Of a DNA stretch of 6,895 nt, positions 1 to 6,704 are shown piece after piece. A program made the translations under genes and the position numbers. This DNA is from Alphaproteobacteria bacterium (GTDB lineage Bacteria > Pseudomonadota > Alphaproteobacteria > Micavibrionales > Micavibrionaceae): assembly GCA_023140905.1 (NCBI GenBank), contig JAGLKS010000175.1, positions 1 to 6,895 of the forward strand, in the 5' to 3' direction. How positions within the stretch are numbered: the first letter of the stretch is position 1; each line of letters starts with the position of its first letter. Below the pieces are notes generated by a model. That model made no database searches. It worked only from the letters and a program-made list of their open reading frames with translations, and was not told the origin of the DNA.

Positions 1-218
1 TTGATCTGGATATATTAGCCTATAATCGGGACATAATAGAGACACAGGATTTACAAATTCCTCATCCGCGTATGAATGAACGTGCTTTTGTGCTTTTTCC
101 TCTACAAGAGATTGCTCCAAATTGGGTGAACCCATCTATAAATAAAGGGCTGAAAGAAATTATGGTATCGCTGGACCCTGCTCAGAAAATAGAACGCACA
201 GATATGAAACTATTGTAG
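1..218 (+). CDS. folK: 2-amino-4-hydroxy-6-hydroxymethyldihydropteridine diphosphokinase (HPPK), C-terminal part
   Basis: This is the 3' end of a gene that begins upstream of the window. The frame reads from base 3 and stops at TAG 216-218, giving 71 residues. HPPK transfers pyrophosphate from ATP to 6-hydroxymethyl-7,8-dihydropterin in the cytoplasm, the step before dihydropteroate synthase. The fragment opens with DLDILAY, which carries the two aspartates that bind Mg2+ in HPPK (D95 and D97 in E. coli). It continues with IPHPRMNERAFVLFPLQEIA, the conserved C-terminal block with the HPR and ERAFVL motifs. The last 30 or so residues are poorly conserved, as is usual. folP starts 14 bases downstream on the same strand, so the two are almost certainly co-transcribed, and this neighbour supports the call. 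The ATP-binding N-terminal half is not visible. Confidence 0.93.
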   Translation, partial: DLDILAYNRDIIETQDLQIPHPRMNERAFVLFPLQEIAPNWVNPSINKGLKEIMVSLDPAQKIERTDMKLL

Positions 219-232
219 AAGAAAGAAAAAAT

Positions 233-1078
233 ATGAGTCTCAAAACTGCGGATGAAATTATGGTGCTGTGTAGAACCGGTGAGCCTGTCATTATGGGGAT
301 TGTCAATGTAACGCCGGATAGTTTTTCTGACGGGGGAAATTATTACGCGGCTGAATTAGCAATAAAACACGGTATACGTTTATTAGATGAAGGAGCACAG
401 ATTCTTGATATAGGCGGAGAGTCAACGCGCCCCGGAGCTGATAATGTTTCTATAGAAGAAGAAATTGAGCGCGTTGTTCCGGTTATTTCTGCATTATCTG
501 AACAAGGTGCTCCAGTCATTTCTATTGACACACGCAATGCAGCGACCATGCGCGCAGCTATTGATGCAGGGGCGAATTTTATTAATGATATTAGCGGGTT
601 ATTCCATGACGAACAGAGCGCGGTAATTGTTGCACAGAGCGGTCTTCCAGTATGTATTATGCATATGCAAGGCACACCGCAAACAATGCAAAATCATCCA
701 CATTATGAGAATGTTGTTGACGAAGTCTGCGCTTTTTTTGAAGAGCGTCTAACTTTTTGTGAAGAGCAAGGAATTTCCAGCAATAAGATTATCCTCGATC
801 CGGGTATAGGCTTTGGTAAATCTGTAGGGCATAATCTGGCTCTTATAAAGGATCTTAAGGAATTTCACCGTTTTGGTTGTCCATTGTTACTAGGCGCATC
901 TCGTAAAAGCTATATCGGGGCTATATCAGGAGAAGATGAACCGAAAAACAGACTAGCCGGTTCCTTATCTACAGCCATATACGAACTGGATGCAGGAGCA
1001 CAGATTTTCAGGGTGCATGATGTAAAAGAAACGTGTCAGGCTTTTGATGTTTATAATGCCATTAAAAAAGCAGATTAA
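233..1078 (+). CDS. folP: Dihydropteroate synthase
   Basis: DHPS condenses 6-hydroxymethyl-dihydropterin pyrophosphate with p-aminobenzoate to make 7,8-dihydropteroate; it is the sulfonamide target. The 281-residue protein is full length for the family (about 270-285). Visible motifs: NVTPDSFSDGG (25-35), ESTRPG (63-68), SIDT with D99, NDISG (118-122), HMQGTPQTMQ (144-153), LDPGIGFGK (188-196), GASRK with K225 (221-225), and the C-terminal RVHD with R260 and H262. These match the pterin- and phosphate-binding residues of E. coli DHPS (N22, D96, N115, D185, K221, R255, H257). F31 and P67 correspond to the sulfonamide-resistance positions F28 and P64 and are wild type in form. The ATG at 233 follows an A/G-rich stretch (GAAGAAAG) with no strong Shine-Dalgarno core. 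The start lies about 20 residues before the first motif, as expected. The gene ends flush against the convergent phosphatase gene. Confidence 0.97.
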   Translation: MSLKTADEIMVLCRTGEPVIMGIVNVTPDSFSDGGNYYAAELAIKHGIRLLDEGAQILDIGGESTRPGADNVSIEEEIERVVPVISALSEQGAPVISIDTRNAATMRAAIDAGANFINDISGLFHDEQSAVIVAQSGLPVCIMHMQGTPQTMQNHPHYENVVDEVCAFFEERLTFCEEQGISSNKIILDPGIGFGKSVGHNLALIKDLKEFHRFGCPLLLGASRKSYIGAISGEDEPKNRLAGSLSTAIYELDAGAQIFRVHDVKETCQAFDVYNAIKKAD

Positions 1079-1711
1079 TTAAAAGCGTTCGCACATACCG
1101 TATATTTCTTCTTTTGCGTGAGAGACTTCTTTCTGCTCAACATCGTAATTATAAGAATAAACATCCCATGGAAAGACATTTTCTTTCAGGTTAGGCTGAA
1201 ACTCATAAAGATGGCAATTTTCAAAAGTGCCGAGAACACTTAGCTTATATATTCCTCCAAAAGCCCGAAAAACTCCTCCATGAGAAACAATGAGAACAGG
1301 GCTTTCAAATGTTTTTAGAACCTTATTAATACCACACTGAATGCGTGCTTCAAATTCATCAAAGCTTTCACCATTAGGGGCGTTAGTGCGTGTTGCAAAA
1401 GCACTTTTGCAGATATCTACTGGTTGTCCTTCCCAGTCTCCGGCATATAACTCGGCTAAATCCGTTTCTTCATGCATAGAAATATTGAGCACTTCATTGA
1501 TAATTGCGGCGGTATCATGCGCACGTGAGAGGTGGCTATGCACGATTGCTGTTGGTTTAATATTAAGTGCTTTTACCACATTTTGAGCATCACGAGCTTG
1601 TTTGCGTCCTTTAGCGGTAAGTGGAGAATCTGTATGACCGGCCATAATGCGAGCTGAATTAGCTTCTGTCTGACCATGGCGGATCATGTAAAAAGGTCTA
1701 TCTGGAAGCAT
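1079..1711 (-). CDS. Histidine phosphatase superfamily protein (phosphoglycerate mutase-like, substrate unknown)
   Basis: This 210-residue cytoplasmic protein has the complete histidine phosphatase fold signature. The N-terminal RHG motif (R11, H12, G13, followed by QTEAN) carries the phospho-accepting histidine. The block HSHLSRAHDTA (58-68) supplies the second arginine, R63. LAELYAGDWEG (85-95) contains the acid E88, and LIVSHGGVFRAFG (140-152) contains the distal catalytic H144. No signal peptide is seen. The family includes cofactor-dependent phosphoglycerate mutases, alpha-ribazole phosphatase (CobC) and broad phosphatases. The short length and the lack of long PGM insertions favour a phosphatase over a glycolytic mutase, but the substrate cannot be read from the sequence. 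The gene lies 14 bases downstream of the aspartate dehydrogenase gene on the same strand. A purine-rich GAAGAAGAAA that starts at the end of the upstream stop codon serves as a possible ribosome binding site. The ATG at 1711 places the RHG motif ten residues in, which is typical. The last 25 residues or so are charged and look non-catalytic. Confidence 0.88.
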   Translation of the reverse strand: MLPDRPFYMIRHGQTEANSARIMAGHTDSPLTAKGRKQARDAQNVVKALNIKPTAIVHSHLSRAHDTAAIINEVLNISMHEETDLAELYAGDWEGQPVDICKSAFATRTNAPNGESFDEFEARIQCGINKVLKTFESPVLIVSHGGVFRAFGGIYKLSVLGTFENCHLYEFQPNLKENVFPWDVYSYNYDVEQKEVSHAKEEIYGMCERF

Positions 1712-1725
1712 GTTTATTTCTTCTT

Positions 1726-2535
1726 CTAATAAATTGCGAGTTTTGAACCCATGTTTCTAAGTGTAGCAACAATACTTTGTGCAGCTAAAGACGAGCTTTT
1801 GATATTGGCCGGATCGGGGAGGTTTTCAATGCGTGAAACCAGCGTAGAATAATTACTCTTAACTGTAATCTCATGTGTGTTACCTTTAGCCTTCGGGTCA
1901 GCCCATATTTCTACTCGTGTTTGATGAGCAGGAATGCCCGCGAGACTAAGCGTTGCTGCAACATTTACATTGGCTGGAAATCCTTTTGCTGCATCATAAG
2001 CATCCCCTTCAAAGATTTGTGTTTTCTCGGTAATAGCATCGAGACCAATATCATTTTCTATAACATAAGGTGCTCCGGCAAAGCCTTTTGGGGGCTTTGT
2101 TGAAGTAATTGTGGAAGAAGTGATTCCCATCTCTCTCATGCCAACAACACCATCAAGACCACATAAAGCTCCAGATGGCAGATAAGCGCGGCTTTCAGAT
2201 CTGTGAAGGTTTTTTAGAATTTGCGGGTCAATAAGCAAAGCAGCACTGCTGATAAACAAAATATCTTTTCCGGCTTTAAATACAATTTTTGCTAAATCAG
2301 GAACAACGTCAGCAGGTAAACATTCTATAATGAGATCGCAACGCTCTGCTAATTCTTCGAATGAAACGTTATCTACATCGAAATGATTCTGCGTATAAGG
2401 ATCGGAAATGCATTCAAGTTGCATTTCGTTGATACCGTCTTCAGATGTTAGTGCATGCATAACAGCACTTCCAATAGCGCCTAAACCTGCAATACCGATA
2501 TTCTTATATTGATTATGATTGGGGATAGTGCTCAT
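1726..2535 (-). CDS. nadX: L-aspartate dehydrogenase-like protein (NadX family)
   Basis: The protein has 269 residues, normal for this family. The N-terminal Rossmann fold begins at KNIGIAGLGAIGSAV, with the dinucleotide-binding GLGAIG at 17-22 and IIECLPADVVP at 69-79. The aspartate dehydrogenase (DUF108) domain follows: LPSGALCGLDGV (119-130), KGFPANVNVAATLSLAG (184-200), then VEIWADP (208-214) and H221. H221 sits where characterised family members carry the proposed catalytic histidine. Family members oxidise L-aspartate with NAD(P)+ to iminoaspartate, which can feed quinolinate and NAD synthesis in place of NadB, or they act in aspartate catabolism; which role applies here is inference. 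The ATG at 2535 is preceded 11 bases upstream by AGGA (2547-2550 on this strand). It is the first gene of a probable two-gene operon with the histidine phosphatase and is divergent from recO. No nadA or nadC is in the window to confirm an NAD role. Confidence 0.85.
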   Translation of the reverse strand: MSTIPNHNQYKNIGIAGLGAIGSAVMHALTSEDGINEMQLECISDPYTQNHFDVDNVSFEELAERCDLIIECLPADVVPDLAKIVFKAGKDILFISSAALLIDPQILKNLHRSESRAYLPSGALCGLDGVVGMREMGITSSTITSTKPPKGFAGAPYVIENDIGLDAITEKTQIFEGDAYDAAKGFPANVNVAATLSLAGIPAHQTRVEIWADPKAKGNTHEITVKSNYSTLVSRIENLPDPANIKSSSLAAQSIVATLRNMGSKLAIY

Positions 2536-2575
2536 TATTTTTCATATCCTACTAGAATCGTTGAGGAACAAAGTG

Positions 2576-2603
2576 ATAATAGGACAGTATGGAACAATGG
2601 CAA
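2576..2603 (-). promoter_or_regulatory. Candidate sigma-70 promoter for the nadX-phosphatase pair
   Basis: On the minus strand TTGCCA (2598-2603) and TATTAT (2576-2581) each match the sigma-70 consensus at five of six positions, with a 16-base spacer. Transcription would start near 2568-2570, leaving a leader of about 33 bases that includes the AGGA ahead of nadX. The -35 box lies inside the first codons of recO. This is a motif match in AT-rich DNA, so chance occurrence is possible. Its position directly ahead of the first gene of a minus-strand operon is the main support. Confidence 0.4.
2581..2584 (+). promoter_or_regulatory. recO ribosome binding site
   Basis: AGGA lies four bases before the ATG at 2589. 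It supports that ATG as the recO start and shows that recO translation signals overlap the candidate minus-strand promoter. Confidence 0.5.
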
Positions 2604-3347
2604 GATCAATCTATTATTTTAGCTGCGCGTACGCATGGTGAGAACGGAGCAATTGTCTCTTTACTCTCTCGTAGTTATGGTCGGCAAAGTGGTTATGTGC
2701 GTGGTGCAAGCTCTACTAAAAACCGCGGAACACTGGAAATCGGGAATATAGTAGATGCAAATTGGCGTGCTCGCACGAGTGATTCTTTAGGATATTTAAC
2801 GCTTGAGCTTTCTCATTCCACAGCTAGTCGCATTATGCAAGATGCTCTGAAACTTTCAGCACTGCAAGCTGCTTGTGCTCTGTGTGATCAGGCTTTGCCG
2901 GAAAAGGAAGGCCATGAAGGTTTGTATAATGGGCTGTGCGCCTTACTGGAAATTTTAGAAGGGGATGTTTGGGCACATGGCTATGTTATGTGGGAAATCG
3001 CTTTACTAAAAGAGCTGGGGTTTGCGCTGGATCTAACACGATGCGCGGCTGGGGGCGATGTTTCTATGCTCAGCTATGTTTCACCAAAAACCGGTTGCGC
3101 AGTAAGTTGGGAAGCGGCACAACCCTATAAAGACAAACTTCTCCCATTACCTGAATTTCTAAAACCTCATGGACAAGAAAGCGATGAAGGAGATATTCTT
3201 CTGGGATTAAAGCTTACACGTTATTTCTTTGAACACTGGGTTTTTGCTCATCATAATCGGGGATTGCCGGAGGCTCGACATAGGTTGGACTTGCGTTTTG
3301 CTGAAGTTTCTGCAAAAACTGATAAACTCATCCGCGAGAATACTTAG
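2589..3347 (+). CDS. recO: DNA repair protein RecO
   Basis: RecO works with RecR (and RecF) to load RecA onto SSB-coated single-stranded DNA during gap repair. The 252-residue protein matches the usual alphaproteobacterial length. The N-terminal OB-fold region shows WQDQSIILAARTHGE (4-18), SYGRQSGYVRGA (29-40) and WRART (59-63). The helical domain shows ALQAACALCDQALPE (91-105) and YVMWEIALLKELGFALDL (132-149). It is followed by LSYVSPKTGCAVSWEAA (161-177), the PY at 179-180 and LLPLPEFL (184-191), a pattern characteristic of alphaproteobacterial RecO. Only two cysteines (C152, C170) lie in the region that forms a four-cysteine zinc site in some bacterial RecO proteins, so such a site is probably absent here. 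The ATG at 2589 has AGGA four bases upstream. parC follows 45 bases downstream on the same strand. In many alphaproteobacteria recO sits after rnc-era; here the upstream neighbour is instead the divergent nadX gene. Confidence 0.93.
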   Translation: MEQWQDQSIILAARTHGENGAIVSLLSRSYGRQSGYVRGASSTKNRGTLEIGNIVDANWRARTSDSLGYLTLELSHSTASRIMQDALKLSALQAACALCDQALPEKEGHEGLYNGLCALLEILEGDVWAHGYVMWEIALLKELGFALDLTRCAAGGDVSMLSYVSPKTGCAVSWEAAQPYKDKLLPLPEFLKPHGQESDEGDILLGLKLTRYFFEHWVFAHHNRGLPEARHRLDLRFAEVSAKTDKLIRENT

Positions 3348-3381
3348 GGTCTCAGGACCTATTAATTATATACAAAAGAGT

Positions 3382-3386
3382 AAGGA
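3382..3386 (+). promoter_or_regulatory. parC ribosome binding site
   Basis: AAGGA, within GAGTAAGGA, lies six bases before the ATG at 3393. It is the strongest Shine-Dalgarno match in the window and fixes the parC start. No good promoter is seen in the 45 bases between recO and parC, which favours read-through transcription from recO. Confidence 0.65.
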
Positions 3387-3392
3387 CTGCGC

Positions 3393-5642
3393 ATGTCGCA
3401 AAAAGATAATACAACCGAAGAACATAGGATTATTGATCAGCCAATGAGCGATATTCTTTCTGAAAGATATCTCTCTTATGCTCTTTCAACGATTATGAGC
3501 CGGTCATTGCCGGATGTACGTGACGGGATAAAGCCTGTGCATAGGCGCTTACTTTATGCGATGTATCAGCTTAAATTAAGCCCAAATCAAAGACCCAAGA
3601 AATCAGCACGTGTGGTTGGGGATGTAATTGGTAAATTCCACCCTCATGGTGATACAGCAGTATATGATGCTATGGTGCGTTTGGCTCAGGATTTTGCACA
3701 GCGTTATCCATTGGTTGATGGACAGGGAAATTTTGGTAATATCGATGGAGATAACGCAGCTGCTATGCGTTATACGGAAGCAAAGCTAACTGACGTGGCT
3801 TTATTGTTGCTTGAAGGTATAGAAGAAAATGCCGTTGATTTTCGCCCCACTTATGATGGTTCGGAAAATGAACCGGTCGTTCTTCCTGGAGGATTTCCAA
3901 ACCTTCTGGCCAATGGTTCTAGCGGGATTGCTGTGGGGATGGCAACTAATATTCCTCCGCATAATGTTGAAGAACTATGTGATGCCATGCTTATTATGCT
4001 GGAAAAAGATCCAACCATAGAGGAATTAGTTGATATCGTTAAAGGACCGGATATGCCTACAGGAGGTATTCTGGTTGATGAGAAAGCGGATATTGTAAAA
4101 GCTTATGAAACCGGAAAAGGGGCTTTTCGTATTCGTGCGCGCTGGAACAAAGAAGAGCTTAAGCAAGGCCTATACCAAATCGTCGTAACTGAAATCCCGT
4201 ATATGGTACAAAAATCTAAATTGGTTGAGAAAATAGCTGATCTGATTAATGCGCGCAAAATGCCGATGCTTGATGATGTGCGCGATGAATCTGCCGAAGA
4301 TGTGCGCCTTGTCCTTATGCCTAAAAACCGCAATGTTAAACCGGAACTTCTTATGGAAGCGTTATTCCGTAATTGTGATTTGGAAACACGCTTTAACATG
4401 AACATGAATGTGCTTGAAGGTGGGCTGGTTCCAAAGGTTATGAACCTTAAAGAAGTGCTGCAAAACTGGCTGGATCATCAACAAGAAGTTTTAGTTAGGC
4501 GTTCTTCTTACCGTCTTGAGAAAGTTCTTCATCGTCTGGATGTTTTGGAAGGCTATTTGGTTGTTTTTCTTAACGTAGATGAGGTTATCCGCATTATTCG
4601 TTTTGAAGAAAAACCCAAAGAATGCTTAATGAAAACATTTGATCTGAACGAAGTTCAGGTCGAAGCTATTTTGAATTTACGCTTACGCCGGTTGCATAAG
4701 CTTGAAGAAATAGAAATTCGCGCGGAACATGATGATCTTGTAAAAGAAAAAGCGCAGCTCGAAAAACTTATTGCATCTGAAGCACGTCAGTGGACTCTCA
4801 TCAAAAAGCAAATAACAAAACTCAGGAAAATGTTTTCTGGTGAAACGGAATTAGGTAAACGACGCACAAGTGTTGGTGGCGTACTTAAGCCTGTTGCCGT
4901 TAATCTTGATTCGATCATGATTGAAAAAGAGCCTGTTACGATTATTTGCTCTACCCAAGGTTGGATAAAAACCATGAAAGGCCATGGACATAATCCTAAA
5001 GACTTTAAATATAAAGCGGGAGACAGGGGCCAATTTATTCTTGAGGTTCAGACAACGGATAAATTGATTATCTTTGTAACAAACGGGCGTTGTTATACGC
5101 TGGGTTGTGATAAATTGCCATCAGGTAGAGGCTTTGGTGAACCATTGCGGATCATGGTGGATATCCCTAATGATGCCCATGTAACCAGTATGCGTATTCA
5201 TAAACCAAAAGCTAAAATGTTGGTAGTTTCATCTGATGGACGTGGTTTTATAGTTTCTTCTGATGATGTGATGGCGCAAACAAAAACAGGAAAACAAATT
5301 CTTAATGTTTCTGGTAAAACAGAAGGATCTATTTGTCGTTATGTGCATGATGGGGATGATTATATCGCAATTATTGGAACAAATCGCAAGATGTTGATAG
5401 TTCCTCTTTCTGAATTACCGGAAATGAGTAAAGGGCGTGGCGTTATTCTACAAAAATATAGTAAAGGCTCAACACTATCAGATGTAAAAACATTCAGCAG
5501 TAAGAAAGGTCTGGACTATAAATACGGATCAGGATCAACTACAGTTAAAGATATTACGCCGTGGCTTGGAAATCGTGCATCAGTGGGTAAATTGCCGCCT
5601 AATGGTTTTCCCAAAAGCAATCGGTTTAACTATATGTTTTAA
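3393..5642 (+). CDS. parC: DNA topoisomerase IV subunit A
   Basis: ParC is the DNA-cleaving subunit of topoisomerase IV, which with ParE decatenates replicated chromosomes. The 749 residues fit alphaproteobacterial ParC. The N-terminal breakage-reunion domain shows LSYALSTIMSRSLPDVRDG (27-45), KPVHRRLLYAM (47-57) and the quinolone-determining segment HPHGDTAVYDAMVRLAQ (83-99). GQGNFGNIDGD (110-120) and MRYTEAKLT with catalytic Y127 follow. The coiled coil and second gate carry IIRFEEKP (401-408) and EAILNLRLRRLHKLE (424-438). The C-terminal beta-propeller region (about 500-749) contains LPSGRGFGEPLR (575-586) and KGRGVILQKY (680-689). The absence of a QRRGGKG-type GyrA box separates it from GyrA. 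T88 occupies the position of E. coli GyrA S83 / ParC S80, and D92 that of GyrA D87 / ParC E84. The gene follows recO and converges on motB with a 31-base gap (5643-5673) that holds no clear terminator. Confidence 0.96.
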   Translation: MSQKDNTTEEHRIIDQPMSDILSERYLSYALSTIMSRSLPDVRDGIKPVHRRLLYAMYQLKLSPNQRPKKSARVVGDVIGKFHPHGDTAVYDAMVRLAQDFAQRYPLVDGQGNFGNIDGDNAAAMRYTEAKLTDVALLLLEGIEENAVDFRPTYDGSENEPVVLPGGFPNLLANGSSGIAVGMATNIPPHNVEELCDAMLIMLEKDPTIEELVDIVKGPDMPTGGILVDEKADIVKAYETGKGAFRIRARWNKEELKQGLYQIVVTEIPYMVQKSKLVEKIADLINARKMPMLDDVRDESAEDVRLVLMPKNRNVKPELLMEALFRNCDLETRFNMNMNVLEGGLVPKVMNLKEVLQNWLDHQQEVLVRRSSYRLEKVLHRLDVLEGYLVVFLNVDEVIRIIRFEEKPKECLMKTFDLNEVQVEAILNLRLRRLHKLEEIEIRAEHDDLVKEKAQLEKLIASEARQWTLIKKQITKLRKMFSGETELGKRRTSVGGVLKPVAVNLDSIMIEKEPVTIICSTQGWIKTMKGHGHNPKDFKYKAGDRGQFILEVQTTDKLIIFVTNGRCYTLGCDKLPSGRGFGEPLRIMVDIPNDAHVTSMRIHKPKAKMLVVSSDGRGFIVSSDDVMAQTKTGKQILNVSGKTEGSICRYVHDGDDYIAIIGTNRKMLIVPLSELPEMSKGRGVILQKYSKGSTLSDVKTFSSKKGLDYKYGSGSTTVKDITPWLGNRASVGKLPPNGFPKSNRFNYMF

Positions 5643-5673
5643 GAAATAAGAAATCACTACAGGCGTTGTGGAT

Positions 5674-6660
5674 TTATGGAAATTCAATCGTGCCGGGTGT
5701 TTTGCGATAAGGATTAATTTGCGCAGTGCCTTTGTAATTAAGCATCTCGCTTCCATCAAGAAGCTTTTCTTCTCCAATTCCCATTTCCTCATCGTTAAAT
5801 ATAGTATCTGGAAGGGTTTGATTGAGCAAAATAAGAGTAATGCGCCGATTGCGCGGATCTAAAGGATTATCCTCAATCAAAGGTTTTGTATCAGCTTTAC
5901 CCATAACATTATTTACACGATCCAGAGGGAAACCTGAATCAATCAATGCTCTGCGCACTGCATTTGCGCGGTCGGCTGATAATTCCCAGTTTGTATAAAT
6001 GGCTCCTTCAGAATAGCGTACGCCGTCTGTATGTCCTCGAATAGACAGCAAATTGGGCATCTCTAAAATAGCATCAGTAATATGGGTTAGAATCTTTCTG
6101 GTTTTATCAAACATATTCGCACTTCCTGATGGGAACATTGTTTCATCTTCTTGATCAATAAGTTCAATGCGTAATCCTTCAGGTGTGATGGTTATATCTA
6201 TATTATCTTCCATTTTTTCAAGCTCTTTATTTTCCAATATAGCTTGCTTGATTTTCTCAGTGATAGCTTCGAAGCGGCTGCGTTCAGCGCTTTGGGCTAT
6301 AGAGATGCTTTTGGGGTCTTTCCCTCCACCCCGGTAACTTTGATCTGGACTTTCCTTAATGGGGGCAATTGGTTTTCTATCAGAAGTACGTGCTCCTTCA
6401 GGGGTCATTGTCAAACCGCCAAATAGTCCTCCAGAACCACTTCGACTATCTGATACCATGGGGCTTGGAGGTGTAAAATATTCTGCTATAGCTTCTTTCT
6501 GATCTTGTGGGGCCATGTTCAAAAGCCACATTAACAAAAAGAAAGCCATCATAGCTGTCATAAAATCAGCATATGCAACCTTCCATGCACCGCCGTGATG
6601 AACATAAGGAAGTTTTATAACTTCAATTTTTATTTGTATCCGAGAACACTCTTTTTTCAT
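5674..6660 (-). CDS. motB: Flagellar motor stator protein MotB
   Basis: MotB anchors the MotA/MotB proton channel to peptidoglycan so that it can drive flagellar rotation. The 328-residue protein has a short cytoplasmic N-terminus ending in HHGGAWKVAYADF. One transmembrane helix (about 29-49) follows, with D32 as the expected proton-binding aspartate. Next come an amphipathic plug-like segment (PQDQKEAIAEYF, 51-62) and a Gly/Ser/Pro-rich linker (about 63-125). The OmpA-like peptidoglycan-binding domain (about 155-282) shows FPSGSA, RGHTDG (208-213), NWELSADRANAVRRAL (224-239) and DPRNRRITLIL (268-278). An acidic tail of about 45 residues follows the domain. motA ends 44 bases upstream on the same strand, so the pair forms an operon. 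The only ATG, GTG or TTG start in this N-terminal region is at 6660. It has GAAAAG directly against it rather than a spaced Shine-Dalgarno, and the frame stays open upstream, so the start is less certain than the rest. Confidence 0.94.
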   Translation of the reverse strand: MKKECSRIQIKIEVIKLPYVHHGGAWKVAYADFMTAMMAFFLLMWLLNMAPQDQKEAIAEYFTPPSPMVSDSRSGSGGLFGGLTMTPEGARTSDRKPIAPIKESPDQSYRGGGKDPKSISIAQSAERSRFEAITEKIKQAILENKELEKMEDNIDITITPEGLRIELIDQEDETMFPSGSANMFDKTRKILTHITDAILEMPNLLSIRGHTDGVRYSEGAIYTNWELSADRANAVRRALIDSGFPLDRVNNVMGKADTKPLIEDNPLDPRNRRITLILLNQTLPDTIFNDEEMGIGEEKLLDGSEMLNYKGTAQINPYRKTPGTIEFP

Positions 6661-6704
6661 CTTTTCAACAATTATTGTGCAGTACTTTACCTGAATTAAT
6701 GTTT

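Noticed and set aside
343..675. A minus-strand open frame of 110 residues inside folP, and other opposite-strand or shifted frames inside parC, nadX, the phosphatase gene and motB.
   Set aside because: They lie wholly within genes whose own frames carry clear family motifs, and their translations show no recognisable domain.
391..1006. A 13-base direct repeat, AGGAGCACAGATT, at 391-403 and 994-1006 inside folP.
   Set aside because: Both copies encode the GAQI of normal, conserved DHPS segments (around residues 54-57 and 255-258), so this reflects similar protein sequence and codon choice rather than a functional repeat.
2553..2558. TAGAAT as a -10 box for recO.
   Set aside because: No -35 element matching more than about half the consensus lies 16-18 bases upstream, so I did not list it as a promoter.
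3347..3360. Short inverted repeat GGTC-TCAG-GACC directly after the recO stop, considered as a terminator.
   Set aside because: The stem is only four pairs plus a G-U wobble and is not followed by a T run. The downstream parC has no clear promoter, so termination here is unlikely.
5652..5673. Imperfect hairpin (ATCACTACA ... TTGTGGAT) in the parC-motB gap, considered as a bidirectional terminator.
   Set aside because: Pairing needs two bulges, the stem is weak and no good T tract follows on either strand.
5668..5862. A plus-strand open frame of 64 residues opposite the 3' end of motB.
   Set aside because: It is antisense to the MotB tail and domain end, has no convincing ribosome binding site and no recognisable similarity.
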